Assembly: GCA_964353185.1 (NCBI GenBank)
Contig: CAYGUV010000009.1
Location: 26,899-90,898, forward strand
Source of the DNA: GCA-2708415 sp964353185
GTDB lineage: Bacteria > Pseudomonadota > Alphaproteobacteria > Micavibrionales > Micavibrionaceae
DNA: 64,000 nt
Direction of reading: 5' to 3'
Position 1 is the stretch's first letter. Each line of letters starts with the position of its first letter. Shown piece after piece: positions 1 to 9,253 of the stretch. The notes under the pieces were generated by a model, which saw only the letters and a list, made by a program, of their open reading frames with translations, did not search any database and was not told the DNA's origin. The position numbers and the translations under genes are program-made.

Positions 1-932
1 GTGGGTTACAAATTGCATTGGAATGTGCCGGATTAAAACGTGATGAGGAGGTTATTACGCAATCATTAACTTTCGTGGGCACGGCAAATGCCATATCTCA
101 TGCGGGGGGCACGCCAGTTTTTGTTGATGTCGATAAGAACACCTTGGGCATGTGCCCGCAATCTTTGGAGCAGTGGCTTGAAAAAAATACAACGCAATCA
201 AATAATCAATGTATCAATATTAATACAAACAATGTGGTTAAAGCGGTTATGCCTGTGCATGTTTTTGGCAACCCATGTGCCATAAATGAAATTTGTACCA
301 TCGCACAAAAATATAATTTATTTGTGATTGAAGATTCTGCAGAATCTCTAGGCAGTTACAGAGATGGCAAACATACTGGCACATTCGGTAAGGCAGGCGT
401 GTTTAGTTTTAATGGCAATAAAATTGTAACTGCTGGTGGTGGGGGGGGGATCGTCACGGATGATGAAGATTTTGCAATGCGTGCCAAACATATGACGACT
501 ACCGCCAAGTTACCGCATCCCTATGAGTTTTTTCATAATGAAGTAGGATATAATTATCGCCTGACAAATATTGCGGCGGCATTGGCCTGCGCGCAGTTAG
601 AAAAGCTCGATGATTTTATCAAAGTTAAAGAAAAAGTTTCAAACCGTTATCACGATTACTTTTTAGACAATGAAAAATGGCATTTTATTCCATGCCCCGT
701 AAACTGTAAGAGGAATAATTGGCTAAACGCTTTTGTTGCGGAATCTCTAGAGGAAAGAAATATTATTTTAGACACCGCGCTAGAAAAGAATATTCAATTG
801 CGCCCTATATGGACGTTGATATCAGATTTGCCTATGTATAAAAATTGCCAAAAGTCAGATTTAACTAATTCTATGGACTTGAGTAATAGAATTATAAATT
901 TGCCTAGTTCTGCAAATGCGAAAGTTGTATGA
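1..932 (+). CDS. LegC-like PLP-dependent sugar aminotransferase (5' end outside window)
   Basis: The frame is open from base 3, so the N-terminus lies outside the window; the TTG at 18 is internal. The product is a DegT/DnrJ/EryC1 fold-type I aminotransferase, which transfers an amino group to a nucleotide-activated keto sugar in the cytoplasm. Visible motifs are TFVGTANAISHAGG, FVDVD, VIEDSAESLGSY and SFNGNKIVTAGGGGG, where the Lys should form the Schiff base with PLP, followed by NEVGYNYRLTN. These fit the LegC branch, which acts on UDP-4-keto sugars for legionaminic acid. The stop overlaps the next start, so it heads or continues an operon with two NeuB-like synthases. The exact substrate is inferred from the neighbours. 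Confidence 0.85.
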   Translation, partial: GLQIALECAGLKRDEEVITQSLTFVGTANAISHAGGTPVFVDVDKNTLGMCPQSLEQWLEKNTTQSNNQCININTNNVVKAVMPVHVFGNPCAINEICTIAQKYNLFVIEDSAESLGSYRDGKHTGTFGKAGVFSFNGNKIVTAGGGGGIVTDDEDFAMRAKHMTTTAKLPHPYEFFHNEVGYNYRLTNIAAALACAQLEKLDDFIKVKEKVSNRYHDYFLDNEKWHFIPCPVNCKRNNWLNAFVAESLEERNIILDTALEKNIQLRPIWTLISDLPMYKNCQKSDLTNSMDLSNRIINLPSSANAKVV

Positions 933-1450
933 TGTTATTAAAAATAATTAGAAAATATTTTAAATTTTTAAGAGCTATTCAAAAATTTTATTGGAAGAAG
1001 AAAGCGTTGAGCGTTGTGGGGGCTTATAAAACGACGCCATATATTGGTGGTCCCGTTACATTTACAAGCAAAACATTTATTGGTGAGAAATGCTGCTTTA
1101 ACGGGCTGATTATAGGAGGCGGCGGAAAAGTTACAATCGGCGATTACTTGCATAGTGGCACAGAATGCCAAATCATCACACAAAATCATAATTACGAGGG
1201 GGATAAAATCCCCTACGACGCGACTTATATCTATAAAGATGTGTCAATTGGTGATTTTGTTTGGCTTGGCAATAGGGTTTTAATTTTGCCCGGTGTTTCA
1301 ATTGGTGACGGAGCCATTATTCAAGCAGGTTCAGTTGTAGTTTCGGATATACCCGATTATGCCATCGCAGGGGGACATCCAGCCAAAGTCTTTTCATATA
1401 GAGATAAAGATCATTTTGAAAAATTACGCACAGAAGGAAAATTTCACTAA
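929..1450 (+). CDS. Hexapeptide-repeat acyltransferase (WbbJ/Maa-like)
   Basis: This 173-residue protein has the imperfect hexapeptide repeats of a left-handed beta-helix O- or N-acyltransferase. Repeats include TIGDYL, SIGDFVWLGNRVLILPG and SIGDGAIIQAGSVV, and it ends in AIAGGHPAKV, the usual cofactor-site tail. QNHNYE carries the His expected to act as catalytic base. Such enzymes usually move acetyl groups from acetyl-CoA to sugars. The N-terminus is basic, with no signal peptide. Its ATG overlaps the aminotransferase stop and its stop overlaps the next ATG (TAATG), so translation is probably coupled. It likely acetylates a sugar intermediate of this cluster; the acceptor is not known. Confidence 0.8.
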   Translation: MMLLKIIRKYFKFLRAIQKFYWKKKALSVVGAYKTTPYIGGPVTFTSKTFIGEKCCFNGLIIGGGGKVTIGDYLHSGTECQIITQNHNYEGDKIPYDATYIYKDVSIGDFVWLGNRVLILPGVSIGDGAIIQAGSVVVSDIPDYAIAGGHPAKVFSYRDKDHFEKLRTEGKFH

Positions 1451-2457
1451 TGAAAGTTTTAGATAAAAATATTGGAGATAGTAATCCACCATATATATTG
1501 GCGGAAATGGCGTGTGCGCATCAAGGAAAGTATTCTTTAGCAGATAAAATTTTAGACTATGTGATTTTATCTAAAGCAGATGCAATCCAATTCCAAATAT
1601 TTAATGTTGAAAATCTTGTATCGTGTAAACATTCATTTTTTAAACAATCAAAAGATCTTGAGCTTCCTTTTACTGACTGGAAAAAACTAATTATAAAAGC
1701 AAAAACAAAAGAATTAGCCGTGTGGTGTAATGTATTTGACCCTGTTTCAGTTCAGTTTTCGGCAGAAAACGGTGCAGATGCCTTAAAAATACACTCTACT
1801 GATTTATCAAATCCTTACATGCTTGATGCTGTTGCTGCAACGGGTTTGCCATTGGCGTTAGCTGTTGGTGGATCATATGAAGAAGAAATAGTGTATGCGA
1901 TTAATTATTTAAAAAATAAAAACCTTGAAAACATAATTATTATGCACGGATATCAAGGCTTTCCCACGGCTATTAATGACAATAATTTAAAATTTATTGA
2001 TACTTTAAAAAAGAAATATGGTTTCCCTGTCGGTTTTCAAGACCATGCAGAAGGAAATTCAGAAGCAGCAATTTGGCTGCCTATAATGGCTATTGCAACT
2101 GGAGCAAGTTTAATTGAAAAGCATGTCACCTATGATGCAAATCTTAAAGACATTGATCATCAAAGTTCACTATCACCAGAAAGATTTATAAATTTTGTAT
2201 CGCAAGTAAAACAAGCTCACCAGGCATTAGGTAGTGAAGGTCTTCGCGACTTATCCGAAAGTGAAATTATATATCGAAATAAAATGAAAAAAATGATTGT
2301 TGCTGCGTATACATTACCAGAAGGACATAAAATTACTTTAAAAGATTTAAATTTTTTAAGAGCAGAACGTTTGGGAATGCAGGCAAAAGATGCCGAAAAA
2401 ATAATTGGAACAAAAACAACAAAATTATACGATAAAGGCGATGTAATTGATGCCTAG
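1450..2457 (+). CDS. NeuB-family nonulosonic acid synthase, copy 1 (SpsE-like)
   Basis: This 335-residue protein belongs to the NeuB family, which condenses phosphoenolpyruvate with a six-carbon amino sugar to give a nine-carbon nonulosonic acid. Seen are ILAEMACAHQGKYSLADK near the N-terminus (the usual version has ANHNGD), FQIF, the late-barrel pair GFQDHAEG and SLIEKHVTYD, and a C-terminal SAF-like segment (YTLPEGHKITLKDLNFLR). It is clearly different from the second NeuB-like protein at 4083-5192. It overlaps an SpsF-like cytidylyltransferase, the same pairing as SpsE/SpsF of Bacillus subtilis. Substrate (sialic, legionaminic, pseudaminic or other) cannot be read from the sequence. The region is strikingly A-rich compared with the later housekeeping genes. 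Confidence 0.85.
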   Translation: MKVLDKNIGDSNPPYILAEMACAHQGKYSLADKILDYVILSKADAIQFQIFNVENLVSCKHSFFKQSKDLELPFTDWKKLIIKAKTKELAVWCNVFDPVSVQFSAENGADALKIHSTDLSNPYMLDAVAATGLPLALAVGGSYEEEIVYAINYLKNKNLENIIIMHGYQGFPTAINDNNLKFIDTLKKKYGFPVGFQDHAEGNSEAAIWLPIMAIATGASLIEKHVTYDANLKDIDHQSSLSPERFINFVSQVKQAHQALGSEGLRDLSESEIIYRNKMKKMIVAAYTLPEGHKITLKDLNFLRAERLGMQAKDAEKIIGTKTTKLYDKGDVIDA

Positions 2458-3274
2458 AATAATTGCATGTGTTGCTTCAAGGGTACAATCTGGGAGGCTT
2501 CCTAATAAAGTTTTAAGGCCGTTAAATGGTCACCCAATGAATGAATGGCTTATAAAACGCCTTATAAATAGATCTCAAAAAATTGATGATATATGTATTT
2601 GTACACCAGATGATGAGAAAAATAAAATTTTAAGGGATACTGCAAAAGATTGGAATGTTCATTCAACTGCAGGAAATGCCAAAGATATTTTGAAAAATTT
2701 TATTACAAGCACAGAATCTCTAAAAGGAGATCATCTGTTAAGAGTAACTGGTGATAATATTTTTACTGATCCATTATATATAGATGTAATGATTGAAGCA
2801 CATTTAAAAAATAAAGCAGATTATACAAGAACTGAAAATTTACCTTTAGGCATTACTTCTGAAGTGATGTCATTGGACATGGCCAAAAAATTACATACGA
2901 TGCTTAAAGACAGTCCAGAAAAAACACAATACATGATGCTCTATTCTTTTGATCCAATAAATTTTAAATGTTGCGTGGTGGAGCCAAAACCAAAGCATAA
3001 ACGTCCATATTATTCATGTACTATTGATACAAATGAAGATTGGGATCACACACAAAATATTATAGATTCTTTTCCTGAGGAAAAATGGGGGCCGGACTTA
3101 ACCCAAATTATTAATTGGATGGATGAGAACCCTGATAAACGTAAAAATTTGGACAGAAAAAGTCTGATTAAACTACCTTATGATGAAACTATAACTTATG
3201 AAAAATTTTTACAAAGCTTAGACGCAAAAAAAAATAAATCGATTGTTGTAAAATTTGATGAATATGAATTGTAA
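2450..3274 (+). CDS. SpsF-like cytidylyltransferase (candidate CMP-nonulosonate synthetase)
   Basis: The product is a 274-residue nucleotidyltransferase of the SpsF/COG1861 group, related to the CMP-NeuAc synthetase fold. The N-terminus ACVASRVQSGRLPNKVLRPL is the typical nucleotide-binding segment, and HLLRVTGDNIFTDP supplies the metal-binding Asp. DTNEDW near residue 205 is also typical. It would activate a nonulosonic acid with CTP before glycosyl transfer. I chose the ATG at 2450 over the TTG at 2447; it overlaps the NeuB-1 stop by 8 bases. It is the only candidate CMP-sugar synthetase in the window, so it may serve both NeuB-like enzymes. Confidence 0.75.
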   Translation: MPRIIACVASRVQSGRLPNKVLRPLNGHPMNEWLIKRLINRSQKIDDICICTPDDEKNKILRDTAKDWNVHSTAGNAKDILKNFITSTESLKGDHLLRVTGDNIFTDPLYIDVMIEAHLKNKADYTRTENLPLGITSEVMSLDMAKKLHTMLKDSPEKTQYMMLYSFDPINFKCCVVEPKPKHKRPYYSCTIDTNEDWDHTQNIIDSFPEEKWGPDLTQIINWMDENPDKRKNLDRKSLIKLPYDETITYEKFLQSLDAKKNKSIVVKFDEYEL

Positions 3275-4110
3275 TGAAGACAGCTTTATACACGACACTT
3301 TATAAGCAGGCTTTACCATTTTGGGAGGATTTTTTTGATTCTGTTTTAAATCAAACAGACAAAGATTTTGATTTGGTTTTATGCCTTGATGGAATACAGC
3401 AAGCAGAGGTTTCTATTCCGCTTTCTTTTAAAAATTCCATTTTTTTTACGCCACAATCAAAAATGATTGCATCTGTTCGGCAGGAATGTTGGCAAGTTTT
3501 ATGTAATCAATATGATGCTATTATTATGGTCGATGCCGATGATGTTTTAAAACCAAAGCGTGTTGAGAATGCTAAAAATGGTTTAAAGAATGCAGATATA
3601 GACGTATGTGGTTTGCAATTAGTTGATAAAAACTTGAAAAACATGCCTTATGTTTTAGAACCAAAGGGCGAAGAGGCCGTTGCTAAGTATATCATTCAAT
3701 GTAATGATATTGGATTGTCCAATACAGCATATCGAACGTCATTGTTAGAAAAGCTTATGCCTTTTCCGAATGATTTGAAGATTTTGGACTGGTTTTTGGC
3801 CATACGCGCGGTTGAGCAGAATGCGATGTTTAATAAACGTGCGGATTTAGATATGTTATATAGGCAATATGATGGAAATATTGCAAATTTTATCCCCCCT
3901 TATACAATAGAATATGTTGAGCGTCAGACAGACCGTGTTATAACGTTCTGGGATACAACAATCCCTTATTTGGGCGGTTTTAAAGAAAAGGCGCAAAAGA
4001 GATTAAAAGAAGTTATTGCGTCAAAAACAATGATTAATGATGCATATATTAGTAGATTACATGAATCACAGGAGAATTTAAAATGGTGGCATATGGTGGC
4101 GAAACAATAA
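3274..4110 (+). CDS. Glycosyltransferase, family 2 (GT-A fold)
   Basis: This 278-residue protein has the GT-A glycosyltransferase layout: TLYKQALPFWEDFFDSVLNQT at the N-terminus, DFDLVLCLDG, and MVDADDVL, whose DxD motif binds the metal and nucleotide sugar. No transmembrane segment is visible, so it should act at the inner face of the membrane on lipid-linked sugars. Its ATG overlaps the preceding stop (TAATG), and its 3' end overlaps the next NeuB-like gene by 28 bases. Placed between the cytidylyltransferase and the second synthase, it could handle the nonulosonic acid or another sugar of the repeat. Donor and acceptor are unknown. Confidence 0.75.
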   Translation: MKTALYTTLYKQALPFWEDFFDSVLNQTDKDFDLVLCLDGIQQAEVSIPLSFKNSIFFTPQSKMIASVRQECWQVLCNQYDAIIMVDADDVLKPKRVENAKNGLKNADIDVCGLQLVDKNLKNMPYVLEPKGEEAVAKYIIQCNDIGLSNTAYRTSLLEKLMPFPNDLKILDWFLAIRAVEQNAMFNKRADLDMLYRQYDGNIANFIPPYTIEYVERQTDRVITFWDTTIPYLGGFKEKAQKRLKEVIASKTMINDAYISRLHESQENLKWWHMVAKQ

Positions 4111-5192
4111 TTCGTGGAGATATTGCAACGGTTCAGTTAGGAGACATCACCACAGGGTCAGCGCATCTGCCTTATATAATTGCAGAAATTGGGGCGAACC
4201 ATAATGGTGATATGGCGCTGTGCAAAAAAATGATTGATGCGGCCATACGCTCTGGTGCGCATTGTGTAAAATTTCAATCGTGGAGTGAGGATACTTTGGT
4301 GTCCAAGCAAGAATATAATCGTAATACCGATTATGGTGATAGCGAAGAAGATAAGCATCGGCATTTTGGATCCTTAGAAGATATGGTGAAAGCGTATCAG
4401 TTTAATGATAAGCAACATCAAGAAATTGCCGATTATTGCAAAGATAAGAAAATTCATTTTGCGTCATCAGCGTTTTCGGAAAGGGAAGCTGATTTGCTTA
4501 AATCCCTTAATGTGCCATTTATAAAAATCGCTTCGATGGATGTTAATTATCATCGATTATTGGCTTATGTGGCCAAATCAGGATTGCCGATTATTATCTC
4601 AACTGGCATGGCAAATTTAAAAGAAATTTCAGAGGCATTAAATATTTTGGCTGAAAATGGAGCGGGCAAAGATAAGGTGATTTTATTGCACTGTCGATCC
4701 ACATATCCTCCCAAGGATGTTGATAATGATTTGCTAAATATTCCCATGATGCGAGAAATGTTTGGATATTCAACAGGATATTCTGATCATACATTAACAG
4801 CGACAGCGCCGATTATATCAGCAGCATTTGGCGCGACAGTAATAGAAAAACATTTTACAACCGATCGTACCCTATCGGGCTGGGATCATTGGATGTCTGC
4901 GGATGAAGAGCTAATGACCCAAATATGCACTGGCGTAATCGAAGCACATAAGATGCTAGGGCAGTGGGAAAGACGCGTTACAGATGATGAAATGGAAAAA
5001 ATGGAAAAATTTCGTCGTTGTGTTGTTTCAAAGAACGACATTAAGGCCGGTGATATTATAAAAGAAGATGATATTACTTTTAAACGTCCAGGAAGTGGGA
5101 TACGTCCTGACGAAGAGAAATATGTTGTCGGCAGAGTAGCAAAGATTGACATCCTAAAAGATCAGGAAATGACATGGGACATGATGGTTTAG
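4083..5192 (+). CDS. NeuB-family nonulosonic acid synthase, copy 2
   Basis: This 369-residue NeuB-family enzyme condenses PEP with an amino sugar. Seen in order are IIAEIGANHNGDMALCKKMI, VKFQSW, FIKIASMD, ISTGMA, LLHCRSTYP, GYSDHT, VIEKHFT and a C-terminal SAF domain from about residue 305 (VSKNDIKAGDIIKEDDITFKRPG), which in NeuB closes over the partner active site of the dimer. It is closer to canonical NeuB/LegI than the copy at 1450-2457. An AGGAG stretch 8 bases upstream of the ATG at 4083 supports this start despite the overlap with the glycosyltransferase. Two synthases in one operon suggest two related acids or specialised steps. Confidence 0.88.
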   Translation: MVAYGGETIIRGDIATVQLGDITTGSAHLPYIIAEIGANHNGDMALCKKMIDAAIRSGAHCVKFQSWSEDTLVSKQEYNRNTDYGDSEEDKHRHFGSLEDMVKAYQFNDKQHQEIADYCKDKKIHFASSAFSEREADLLKSLNVPFIKIASMDVNYHRLLAYVAKSGLPIIISTGMANLKEISEALNILAENGAGKDKVILLHCRSTYPPKDVDNDLLNIPMMREMFGYSTGYSDHTLTATAPIISAAFGATVIEKHFTTDRTLSGWDHWMSADEELMTQICTGVIEAHKMLGQWERRVTDDEMEKMEKFRRCVVSKNDIKAGDIIKEDDITFKRPGSGIRPDEEKYVVGRVAKIDILKDQEMTWDMMV

Positions 5193-5827
5193 AAAAACAA
5201 TATGACATTGTCATCTTAGGCGCCGGGGGACATGCGTCCGTTATAATAGATATTTTAAAATCGCAAACTGAATATAAAATATGCGTATTAGATCAGGAGA
5301 AAAATAATTGGGGAAGGACATTATTAGATTGTCCAATTATTGGCGGTGATGAGCTATTAAATCAGGTTAAGGCAGAATATTTTATTATTGGTGTTGGCAG
5401 TGTGCACGCACAAAATAATATTCTGCGTGAAAAATTGTTTCAAAAAGCATTATCAAGTAAGTTAAAGCCTTATGCGTTAATTTCAAAGAATTCTTATGTG
5501 TCACCTTTCACAAAAATAGGGGAAGGAACAGTTATTTTTCCAAAGGCAGTAATACAAACAAACGCTTCTATTGGATGCAATTCCATTATTAATTCTGGTG
5601 CAATCATTGAGCATGATTCAATTGTTTCTGATCATGTGCATGTATGTCCAGGCAGCGTTATATGTGGAGATGTTTATATTGGGACATATTCCATGATTGG
5701 AGCAGGAGCGACAGTTCGTCAATCAATTGAAATTGGTCAATCTGTAACTGTTGGCGCGGCAAGCGTCGTTTTAAAGGATATAGCTGATAACAAGGTTGTT
5801 GTTGGGCACTCAAAAGACTTAGTCTAA
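5174..5827 (+). CDS. NeuD-like sugar O/N-acetyltransferase
   Basis: The 217-residue protein combines an N-terminal Rossmann-like half (DIVILGAGGHASVIIDIL) with a C-terminal left-handed beta-helix (GEGTVIFPKAVIQTNASIG, IEHDSIVSDHVHVCPGS, GAGATVRQSIEIG). This is the PglD/NeuD layout. The His of EHDS is at the catalytic-base position of the family. NeuD acetylates sialic acid; PglD acetylates a UDP-amino sugar leading to bacillosamine and legionaminic acid. The start overlaps the NeuB-2 gene by 19 bases. Its 3' end overlaps the convergent acyltransferase gene by 9 bases. Assignment to family is firm; O- versus N-acetylation is not decided. Confidence 0.82.
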   Translation: MGHDGLEKQYDIVILGAGGHASVIIDILKSQTEYKICVLDQEKNNWGRTLLDCPIIGGDELLNQVKAEYFIIGVGSVHAQNNILREKLFQKALSSKLKPYALISKNSYVSPFTKIGEGTVIFPKAVIQTNASIGCNSIINSGAIIEHDSIVSDHVHVCPGSVICGDVYIGTYSMIGAGATVRQSIEIGQSVTVGAASVVLKDIADNKVVVGHSKDLV

Positions 5828-7801
5828 AAATTTTACAATCTCTTTCGAAATTTTTTCCGCCGCATAGGGGGAGGGATGATCATCGTCAAAATATAACGGG
5901 ATACCTTCATGCGTTATAGCCGCACATCGATTTGGTAAATAACTATTACAAAGGATATTTTCAGGATATACGCGCAGTACATTCTTAAGGCTATCTAATA
6001 CCTCGTATGGGTAGGCATTATATTTGGTAAATATAGAATAATTGATTGAGGCATCAGGTATTTGTTTATTGCGAATTTGCCCAATTAATTTTTTCGGGAT
6101 GTGCCAGCCCATTTCAGGAATAGGATAGACGATAACGACTTTCATTCTGTTGTTTTGAAAAAATGTAACGGTTTCTTCTATTGCTTTGGCAACATCTTTT
6201 GCAGATAACGTTTTTTTTGTTTCATCATTAATATCGTAAATTTGAACTTTTGCTCCAAGCTTTTCAACGCCGCCTTCTAGATTATCAAAATCAGATGGAT
6301 TTAGATGACGAGACCAACGCATTGATAAAATAACGGTGTCAATTTGGTTTTCAATTTTGGTAAAATTCTCTTTAAAGTCTTTGATTTTATTCATACATTT
6401 TAAATCAGCAACACCGTCAATAAGACGTGATTTATCAATTAAGGGAGGGCAACCGCCAAGCGTTAATAAATAAGCCGATAGGTTGTTTTGATTTAAAATT
6501 TTATCCATACCAACGGCAATTGAGCCACCGTGGCTGTCGCCCCACATTAAAATATTGGGTAATATATTATTATCGCCGATTTGACAAAAACTATGGATAG
6601 AATTTTTACAGTTACGATAGTTTTCTTGTAGATTTACAGAATAGTCATTAATTTTTTTAATGGCGGGATTATTGTAGCCGTAATAATTATTCGCGTAAAT
6701 TAAGAGCGATATACCGATTAATAATAGAAAGACCATTGACAATATCCCTGCCCAATACACTTGAATAATGGATAAGAAATTTTTGTTTCTAAAGGGTGTT
6801 TCTATAAAACGATAGGATAGAAACCCCAACAATAGCGATAATAAAATACAATATATGGTTATAATGAATGTTAATTCAGCCTGTCCTGTAAAGTGGCGCA
6901 TAAACACCAAAACAGGTTGATGCCACAGATAAATTGAATAAGAAGATAGGCCAATAATACTCAAAATATTGATGGATAGAAGGCGTGTGATAATTGTTTC
7001 GTTTGATCCAACAGCAATTAATATTGCCGTAGAAGTAATCGGAATAATGGCATAAAAGCTTGGGAATCTCACGCTATCTGTAAATATGCAAAGAGACAGT
7101 ATAATTAGAATAAAACAAATAATGGAGATAATATTTTTTGATAGCAACGATAATGATAAGTTAGGATTATCAATCAGGTAAATAGCAACAAGCGCGCCAG
7201 CCATTAATTCCCATATCCGTGTGGGAAGTAGATAAAAATTTGCATCAGGGTAATAACGCGATAAATATTCGCTAAAGATTAAAGAGAATAGCAATATTAT
7301 GCCGATTAAAATCTTAATAGAGTGTTTTTTAAAGGCGTATAGAGATAATAATATTGCAGGAAAGACAAAGTAAAATTGTTCTTCAATTCCAAGTGACCAT
7401 GTGTGTAATAATGGTTTATAATCTGACGCCGTGTCAAAATATCCTGCTTCTAACCAAAAAATTATATTGGAAAAAGAGCCAGCAGTCCCTATTAGGGACA
7501 TGGAAAATTGCTTTAATTCATCTTGTGTCAAAAGCCAGAGTGCAAAGGGTATGGTCGCCATACAAACAACAAATAATGCAGGGAAAATTCTGCGGATACG
7601 CCGATAGTAAAAGTTGAGAAACGAAAAGCTATCGTTTTTAATTTCTTTATAAATAATTCCTGTTATTAAAAACCCGCTTATTACAAAAAATACATCAACG
7701 CCGATATATCCACCAGGCATGAAAGCAAACTTAGCATGGTAAAATATTACTGCAAGTACCGCTATGGCCCTTAATCCATCGATATCTTTTCTATAGTTCA
7801 T
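5819..7801 (-). CDS. OafA-like membrane acyltransferase with C-terminal SGNH domain
   Basis: About 660 residues in two parts. The first 370 are an acyltransferase-3 domain with roughly ten membrane segments; it opens with YRKDIDGLRAIAVLAVIFYH (His of the family motif) and has GVDVFFVISGFLITGI, FYYRRIRRIFPAL and HTWSLGIEEQFY. The rest is a periplasmic SGNH-like domain, with MWGDSHGG as the nucleophile block and DDDHPS near the end. Such proteins O-acetylate surface polysaccharide outside the cytoplasmic membrane. The ATG at 7801 shares its A with the flippase stop (TAATG), so this start is preferred over one 24 bases upstream. It forms a two-gene operon with the flippase. Confidence 0.88.
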   Translation of the reverse strand: MNYRKDIDGLRAIAVLAVIFYHAKFAFMPGGYIGVDVFFVISGFLITGIIYKEIKNDSFSFLNFYYRRIRRIFPALFVVCMATIPFALWLLTQDELKQFSMSLIGTAGSFSNIIFWLEAGYFDTASDYKPLLHTWSLGIEEQFYFVFPAILLSLYAFKKHSIKILIGIILLFSLIFSEYLSRYYPDANFYLLPTRIWELMAGALVAIYLIDNPNLSLSLLSKNIISIICFILIILSLCIFTDSVRFPSFYAIIPITSTAILIAVGSNETIITRLLSINILSIIGLSSYSIYLWHQPVLVFMRHFTGQAELTFIITIYCILLSLLLGFLSYRFIETPFRNKNFLSIIQVYWAGILSMVFLLLIGISLLIYANNYYGYNNPAIKKINDYSVNLQENYRNCKNSIHSFCQIGDNNILPNILMWGDSHGGSIAVGMDKILNQNNLSAYLLTLGGCPPLIDKSRLIDGVADLKCMNKIKDFKENFTKIENQIDTVILSMRWSRHLNPSDFDNLEGGVEKLGAKVQIYDINDETKKTLSAKDVAKAIEETVTFFQNNRMKVVIVYPIPEMGWHIPKKLIGQIRNKQIPDASINYSIFTKYNAYPYEVLDSLKNVLRVYPENILCNSYLPNRCAAITHEGIPLYFDDDHPSPYAAEKISKEIVKFLD

Positions 7802-9081
7802 TATGTAAGCAGAGCCTTTTTCCATGGCATAGGATAATATTTATAATTTATAATCCATGTGGATATGAGTAAAAAGGCGTAAGATAGGCAGGTTGCAATT
7901 GCCGCTCCAACCACACCAATATAATGCACAAACATTATTGTAAGAATTAAGTTTACCAAAGCCGATGAAATAGTGATTATGGGCAATATTTTTGTATGAC
8001 CCGTGATAACGATGTAGTGAGATATAGCCAATGACATTCCATAAAATAATGATGCAAAACAAAGCCACACGATATAATTTGTAGAGGCGTTATAAGAAGG
8101 ATCAATAAAGAAGGAAATATAGATTTTAGAAATCAATATAATCGCTATTGTTGAAATGGCTGCGGCGATAAAATAAAGATAGGTATATTTAACTATTTTA
8201 ATCTTACCTTTTTCCGTGGGGTCTTTTAATTGTCTGTAAAGCCATGGCCCCCATTTTTGATTAAACGCGGTACAAAAGACTAAAACACCAGCTCCTAAAT
8301 TTGCCGCCAAAGAGTAAATACCCACATCGTCTTCTGTCGTCATTATTTGTAAAATAAATCGGTCGGATAGCGTGATAATTATAGCGCCTATGACGTGGCC
8401 TATAATAGGCCACCCCATATTGAGCAGATTTAATGCTCTTTTTAAGGTCCAATCATAAATAATTTTTCCTTCTTTTAATAAGATATAGAGAGAAATAAGA
8501 GCAAAGGATAATTGAGTTATAATATTAGCGACCAATAAAGATGTCCAATTTGCGCTTATATAAACAACAAAACATAGGCCTAGAACTCTATTGAAAATAC
8601 TATTGCCGACCTCGAGAAAGAAAAATAATTTTGCTCGATTTTCATGCGCTAAAATTACTTTATTTAGATAAGAAATATTTTCAATAAACCCTGTAATAGG
8701 GATGATTAAAAGCCATAGAATCAAAATATTCATAAAACTGTCGCTGAAGAAAGAATATGCCCCAAATATAATTGTCATGATAAGTGCAAAAAAGAGCATG
8801 CAAACCAAGCTGGTAAAAAACATTCGCCCGTGTTCGGCGGGTTCAACCATATGATAATTTCGTGCCAAAATCATTGGAAGTCCGAAGGCAATAAACGGCA
8901 TTGTGAAAGCGTATATAGCGAGATAAATACTCCAGATTCCATATTCACTAGGGCTTAGATAAACAGTAAGAATAGGAAGGATAAGAAAGGGAATAACCGC
9001 TTTTATAGCCTTTGCAGAGAAGTAATAGCCAATATCAAATGCGGCGTTGGATATTATTAAATTTTTGATTTTTGCAATCAT
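7801..9081 (-). CDS. Wzx-like polysaccharide flippase (MATE/PST superfamily)
   Basis: This 426-residue protein is nearly all hydrophobic, with about twelve predicted membrane segments. It begins with a loop-helix typical of Wzx/RfbX proteins (FDIGYYFSAKAIKAVIPFLILPIL, read here in two parts: FDIGYYFSAKAIKA then VIPFLILPIL, then YLSPSEYGIWSIY). Wzx flips undecaprenyl-linked repeat units across the inner membrane before polymerisation. No Wzy polymerase is recognised in the window. It is transcribed divergently from the damaged glycosyltransferase region, and a perfect inverted repeat lies 36 bases upstream of its start. Family is clear; the cargo is inferred from the locus. Confidence 0.8.
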   Translation of the reverse strand: MIAKIKNLIISNAAFDIGYYFSAKAIKAVIPFLILPILTVYLSPSEYGIWSIYLAIYAFTMPFIAFGLPMILARNYHMVEPAEHGRMFFTSLVCMLFFALIMTIIFGAYSFFSDSFMNILILWLLIIPITGFIENISYLNKVILAHENRAKLFFFLEVGNSIFNRVLGLCFVVYISANWTSLLVANIITQLSFALISLYILLKEGKIIYDWTLKRALNLLNMGWPIIGHVIGAIIITLSDRFILQIMTTEDDVGIYSLAANLGAGVLVFCTAFNQKWGPWLYRQLKDPTEKGKIKIVKYTYLYFIAAAISTIAIILISKIYISFFIDPSYNASTNYIVWLCFASLFYGMSLAISHYIVITGHTKILPIITISSALVNLILTIMFVHYIGVVGAAIATCLSYAFLLISTWIINYKYYPMPWKKALLT

Positions 9082-9116
9082 TCTTATTCTTAATGTGTTT
9101 ATATGGCCTGTAATTG

Positions 9117-9136
9117 GTTATTTAATGTTAAATAAC
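9117..9136. repeat. Perfect 9-bp inverted repeat upstream of the flippase operon
   Basis: GTTATTTAA and TTAAATAAC are separated by TG. The element lies between the flippase start (9081, - strand) and the glycosyltransferase remnant. Its size and position fit an operator for a dimeric regulator, but the sequence is very AT-rich and a chance palindrome is possible. No trailing T-run suggests a terminator. Confidence 0.4.
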
Positions 9137-9253
9137 AAATGTCACTGAGCTAATGTTATTATAAAGTTATAGTCAATAAACTAATTAATGTATTTTATGT
9201 TATGTAATTAATCTTGTTTTGGATAGTTTAAATTTAGGAATTCAGAAATTAAA

